The notes under the pieces: generated by a model
Told to the model about the DNA's origin: nothing
What the model saw: the letters and a program-made list of their open reading frames with translations, nothing else
Databases searched by the model: none
Origin: Symbiodinium natans
Taxonomy: Eukaryota > Sar > Dinophyceae > Suessiales > Symbiodiniaceae
Direction of reading: 5' to 3'
DNA length: 64,000 nt
Assembly (NCBI GenBank): GCA_905221605.1
Contig: CAJNDS010000588.1
Location: 1-64,000, forward strand
Shown here: one piece after another, positions 60,181 through 64,000 of the stretch
Position numbering within the stretch: position 1 is the first letter of the stretch
Layout: every line of letters begins with the position of its first letter
Program-made: the position numbers and the translations under genes

Positions 60181-60566
60181 GATGAGAAATCTTATTCAGA
60201 TGGCAAACAACGAAACCAAAGTCGGGATCAGGTACGGTGTGAAGAAGGCGATTGAATTAAGTTGGTTTTGCTTTACTACCTCAACGACATGATCAGCGAC
60301 ATCAAAAAGAAGCACGGCAAGACACAAACAAGAAGGACGACAACAAGGACAGCAAGAAGAACGACGAGGACAGCATGAAGAGGACGATTTCTATGGGCAA
60401 CTTTTCCGACCTTCGTGATGTTTTTGTTGGCGCTTGCAAGGACGTCAAGAAAGGCGACTACAAGAATGTCACCCAGTTGGTTGACAACAGCATCCACGGC
60501 AAGGCGGGCATCACGATGTGAAGTATGATGGACATCGATGAGATCGAGGCTATCTTGGATAAATAA
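60181..60566 (+). pseudogene. Decayed lysine-rich reading frame
   Basis: A plus-strand coding region broken by at least two frameshifts and one in-frame TGA. Pieces are MRNLIQMANNETKVGIRYGV, then LLYYLNDMISDIKKKHGKTQ in another frame, then DDNKDSKKNDEDSMKRTISM and NFSDLRDVFVGACKDVKKGD in a third. The TGA at 60519-60521 is followed in frame by SMMDIDEIEAILDK and a TAA. The codon bias toward AAG/AAC/GAC and the lower GC differ from the surrounding genes. No intron-like gaps are present. The family is not recognised, so whether it came from a virus, bacterium or another eukaryote is unknown. Confidence 0.5.
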
Positions 60567-60709
60567 AAAAAGAATTTGGATGTAGCGGGACAAGGGTACA
60601 TGTAAAGCGGCTTGCAAAAGCAGAGCACTTGACGACTTAACTTTGGATTGAGCCGTTTGTGATGTTCTTTCGGTAGTCTTTGTGTAGCCCCCAAGCCCTC
60701 GCCTTGAAG

Positions 60710-60909
60710 CAAAAGGTGAAACCCTACATCTCCATGCTCAACAAGACTGACTCAGTGAAGGACTTGATAAGTCGCTCCAAGAAACGTGCGTCTGAATTGT
60801 CTTTGGATGATGTGGTGCCATTGACAGACAACATTACATTACCGCTTCACCTCAAAATCGTGCCAAGCTCAATGAGTTCGGTGAAAGCTTGAACATCAAG
60901 AAGCTCTAG
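60710..60909 (+). pseudogene. Second decayed lysine-rich reading frame
   Basis: Starts within QKVKPYISMLNKTDSVKDLI, continues SRSKKRASELSLDDVVPLTD, then shifts frame near 60855 and ends NRAKLNEFGESLNIKKL with a TAG at about 60907. Same orientation and composition as the frame before it. No recognised family. Confidence 0.42.
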
Positions 60910-60957
60910 TACAAAATGGCATTGGTTTTTTCGACGAAACCCAGTTAATTAAAGCAA

Positions 60958-61179
60958 ATGGCAGATGCTCTTAACCGTCTTAACCCAAAACCAAGTTCCA
61001 ATGTTCAGAAGCCCTTGGCATCACTTGCGAGAGTTGCGTTTATAGAAGTGACCGAGATGGAGATTACGTTGACCCGTATTCAACGCACGAACCAGCTTAT
61101 CCTGCTCTTCATCCATGCCTTCGCGTCAGAAATTAACAAGGAAACTCCAACACCGTTAGCTTTGACCTTGAGTCGATGA
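60958..61179 (+). pseudogene. Third short frame of the same block
   Basis: The ATG follows an AT-rich leader (TTAATTAAAGCAA). The product reads MADALNRLNPKPSSNVQKPL, then SLARVAFIEVTEMEITLTRI and TNQLILLFIHAFASEINKET. Near the end another frame (LESMKQPVGARLNFALS, ending at about 61217) continues better, suggesting a frameshift. The 73-residue frame alone could also be read as intact. Confidence 0.4.
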
Positions 61180-61239
61180 AACAGCCAGTGGGTGCGCGAT
61201 TAAACTTCGCATTGAGTTGAGGCGTCGGTCATCTGCAAA

Positions 61240-62300
61240 TTCGGTTAATGAAGCTCCTGCTGTTTTCTGCTATTTGATACAACTTTTAAGATGCCAGCAG
61301 GCATCACTTTCAAAAATCCAAGACCAATATCCGAGATTGAAGACTTGTCAAACTCAAAAGCCGAGACAAGCGAACCCAAAATAAGAGATTGAAGACCTTC
61401 CAGTCCCAAATCCCTTCCAGCCCCAAGATCCGAGACCAGCAGCCTCAAAATCCGTGATTGCCATTTTCCTGAATGCGACGCAGAAGTCACGAGGATGAGG
61501 AGGGGTCATTTTGACCATGTCCAAATGTCTCGGCCGTGGTTCTAAGGTACTGACAACACCGTCACTTTCCAGCCCCGCCTGATGAAGCAGTGCACTGCAT
61601 TGGGTAGAGGCTTCAGGGTGAGTCTTCAAGCCTGCAGACACGGTGCCCAATATGTTTGGAAGCTGAAAAAGGGACCTTGCCCCCTCTGCACTCGTGTGTC
61701 AAATCAAGGTATGAGATGGCGCTTTCCTTCTGCTAGGTGCCTTCAGCAAAGAAAAAGCCCTACCTGACGTTAGTGGAAGAACTGACCACCGTTTGTCTGC
61801 TTGTGCAAAACTTTGGCTACGCCTGGGTCCGCAATGCACAAGCTTGCTTGGGTACGCAAGCAAGATGCTCTACTCGTGACAATGCGCAAACGCAAAGGCC
61901 GTCGAGCACGCTGTAGTAAGGCATTGAAGTATTTTTTTCCGGGAGACAAGCTACGAAGAGAGCGCTCCAGCAAGTGTTGCAGGCTGGGTCCCCTTGTGGC
62001 ATTAAGAGGGTTCCTGTGCAATGGTGCAGGCCTCAGAGTACCTGCATGCGTGCAAGACGGCAGAAACCTTCGGAAGTCGCATTGATGTGCTTAGAGAGAC
62101 ATTGATCGCAGTCCCCGCAATAAACTGCCGCCTGCATGACCGATTCCGCGGCTTTTTTGGAATGGCTAAGGCAAAGGATGGATTCCAACGTGGAGTTCGC
62201 TGCGAGGCGGCACTTTTGCACCCGCATGCACAGTTTGTTTTGCCCCGTGAGGGCATATCTCTTTGCTCCGTCCTGGCCTCCGGCGGATCAAGTCCAGCAT
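61240..62300. other. No clear gene
   Basis: Near 61320-61450 short AGATTGAAGAC/CCGAGA motifs recur loosely. Plus-strand frames at 61801-62085 and 62021-62356 are open but overlap each other and have no motif. Confidence 0.35.
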
Positions 62301-62309
62301 GGCAGACAA

Positions 62310-62451
62310 TTTTTTTTTTAAACGGGCGCCTCTTTACTACATCAGTAGCACAGTAGGCCGTTCTTGTGGGGCTTGCAACTAGGTGTGATTTTTTTTTTCC
62401 TCTGGTGCCTCTTTACTACATCAGTAGCACAGTAGGCCGGTCTTGTTGGGC
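62310..62451. repeat. Tandem duplication with poly-T lead
   Basis: Two copies, 79 bases apart, of a poly-T run followed by GCCTCTTTACTACATCAGTA and GCACAGTAGGCCG, then a CTTGT(T/G)GGGCT tail. The copies are nearly identical over about 34 bases. Confidence 0.93.
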
Positions 62452-62819
62452 TCGACGAAAAGGGTGAAACTGAGTCAGCGCACACAACCCGCCAGACACA
62501 ACACGAAACCACCAAAGAACAGACACCGAAGAAACAAAGCGAGCAATCGCGCTAAACTACTAGATACCCCACGGACTCAGTACTCGAGGTCGTCAATGAA
62601 GTCCCGGTTCACAAGGAAGCACGGAGCTTGTGGGGGAATCGCAAATTGCGACATTGCCAGATTCTCAAAACCACCATCATGTAGCCATTGGTGCGACAGC
62701 GGTTATTCAAACCGAGGTCATCAGAAGAGGTTCGGATCACGTACTCGTTGTCAAGAACAGACAACCGACACTCAATGGCGAAAGGATGTTGCAAGTCTGA
62801 CTCCCTAGGGGGGATGAAA

Positions 62820-63555
62820 GATGTGCCAATGCCCCATGGTGGTCAGCCAGTGGGGACTTAACAGCAAGAACAATCAAGGCAAGACCGGCCCAGGGCGCTC
62901 CATGGTGGTCAGCCAATGGAGTAGCTCCGAGCACAGAGTTCACCAGTCAACCTGGCGCACAAGTGCCCACCCTCGAAGGTGCCCGCGCACGGCCAGAGGG
63001 GGGGACGAGAGTAGCATCAGCTACCGATTACCTGGCGCACAAGGGCCCACCCTCAGAGGTGCCCGTGCACGGTCAGAGGGGGGTCCAGAGTAGCAGCAGC
63101 TACCGATTCATCGGGGAAAGTCCACGGCGAGTTATCAAACCCTTAACGCCACAGGGTTTTAATGACACCGAGGGACCTCCCAGTCCAAGCATCTCGCACA
63201 AGGCTACGCCACTTTAGCACTGGCCTGCGCATCGGCACGCATCAGGTCCCTTCACTCAAACCCGCGAGGTACGCCGGTAAGGAGACTGGAGGGCTCACAT
63301 CACCGTCATGCAGCCACCAATGCGAATACATTCAGCACCTGCCAAGGCCGTTCACGCGATGGTTTACAGTTTCGCCATCACAGATGGAGCAAAGTCGTGC
63401 CTCGCACGGAACCTTGTAAGTGTCAACCTGTGTGTTCGGAAGTTTAAAGTTGCCCCATGGTGGTCAGCAGTGGGAACTTAAACGGCGAGAACAAAAGGGT
63501 AGGACCAGCCCAGAGTACTCCATGGTGGTTAGCCAGTGGAGCCTCTCCGAGCACA
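62820..63555. repeat. Dispersed repeat family, two copies, with nested 78-bp tandem
   Basis: The block beginning CCCCATGGTGGTCAGCCAGT at about 62832 recurs at about 63455, with conserved matter for about 100 bases ending CTCCGAGCACA. Each copy contains CCATGGTGGT twice. Between them, 62951-63029 and 63030-63107 are a tandem pair sharing CCTGGCGCACAAG, GTGCACGG and AGCTACCGATT. Confidence 0.85.
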
Positions 63556-64000
63556 AGCGCAACGTTCTGTGACTCACAAGAGCTCGTCCGCCGGCTGAAG
63601 CAGGCTGGACTGCTTTGTTCCAATCAGAGCCATCAGGAAACCCAAGCAGGCGGAACCCCACCTGCCCCGCAGGAAGCGGGAGAGTCCCAGTCGAAACTTC
63701 GCACTTAAGGCCAAGCAACTATTTCCTTGGCGGGTAAGAGTTGAGGGTTCAATACCCAGAATCAGCTTGTCCAAGCCCAAACCGACAGACGTCGGTGAGG
63801 AGATGCGAGAGCTCACATCACGTTGGACGGCCAACAGAAGGTAGAACTTCCATTGTACGCACTGCCTTGGTCCAGTTAGCACCGTCAGGCAACATCCAGG
63901 CAGGCGGTGAGCCTGCTTGTCCCGCCACAGGCCATGCGCAGGCAGTGACGGCCTTTTTGAAGGCCAGATTGCTCCACAGGTGCTCACTGGCTCCTTGCAA
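63260..64000. repeat. Further members of the repeat family
   Basis: GGTAAGGAGACTGGAGGGCT followed by CACATCAC at about 63278 recurs as GGTGAGGAGATGCGAGAGCT with CACATCAC at about 63795. The spacing of about 520 bases roughly follows that of the preceding repeat, suggesting duplicated longer units. GGTTCAATACC at about 63748 matches the tRNA B-box consensus, but no A-box is evident. Confidence 0.6.

Overview
This window looks like nuclear DNA of a dinoflagellate, probably of the Symbiodiniaceae/Suessiales kind (inference). Four things point that way. (1) Genes are split by short introns of about 55-160 bp, many with GC rather than GT donors, and every acceptor I could resolve reads AG|G. (2) Almost every gene I can support lies on the minus strand, as in the long one-way gene arrays known in dinoflagellates. 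(3) There are degenerate CCCTAAA/TTTAGGG telomere-type repeats. (4) The DNA is GC-rich and gene-sparse, with long CA microsatellites and minisatellites. I found no bacterial operons, rRNA, tRNA, CRISPR array or intact transposon.

Layout, left to right, minus strand unless stated. 1.5-3.8 kb: UTP3/SAS10, a small-subunit processome factor, resolved here into seven exons. 4.7-6.2 kb: a probable nucleotide-sugar glycosyltransferase. 6.3-10.1 kb: no gene seen. 10.2-11.0 kb: an organellar-type helical-repeat protein. 11.5-12.3 kb: an unknown gene. 13.3-14.5 kb: a tubulin-tyrosine-ligase-like enzyme. 14.5-17.0 kb: CA and TATG microsatellites. 17.1-20.6 kb: a tight cluster of an unknown gene, the polynucleotide kinase NOL9/GRC3 and another unknown gene. 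20.7-22.8 kb: a repeat island with a reiterated motif and inverted telomere-like arrays. 22.8-30.5 kb: several unknown split genes, including a secreted cysteine-rich repeat protein. 30.6-32.1 kb: a composite microsatellite/minisatellite. 32.1-35.7 kb: unknown genes. 38.6-41.3 kb: a two-exon protein with probable C2-like folds and a zinc ribbon. 41.6-44.6 kb: an unknown gene, RPA3 (14 kDa subunit of replication protein A) and an EF-hand protein. 45.9-48.8 kb: weaker unknown genes. 49.4-51.3 kb: a class 3 lipase. 53.0-53.3 kb: a 7-bp satellite. 53.4-57.6 kb: weak unknown genes. 60.2-61.2 kb: a clearly different block on the plus strand with small, lysine-rich, intronless, frame-broken reading frames. 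62.3-64 kb: duplicated and dispersed repeats.

The recognised products are housekeeping or cytoskeletal: rRNA maturation (UTP3, NOL9), replication (RPA3), tubulin modification (TTL-like), calcium sensing and lipid hydrolysis. They do not form one pathway. What unites them is the gene organisation: one orientation, short gaps and shared splice-site style. The features most worth a second look are that organisation, the telomere-like island and the decayed foreign-looking block at 60 kb.
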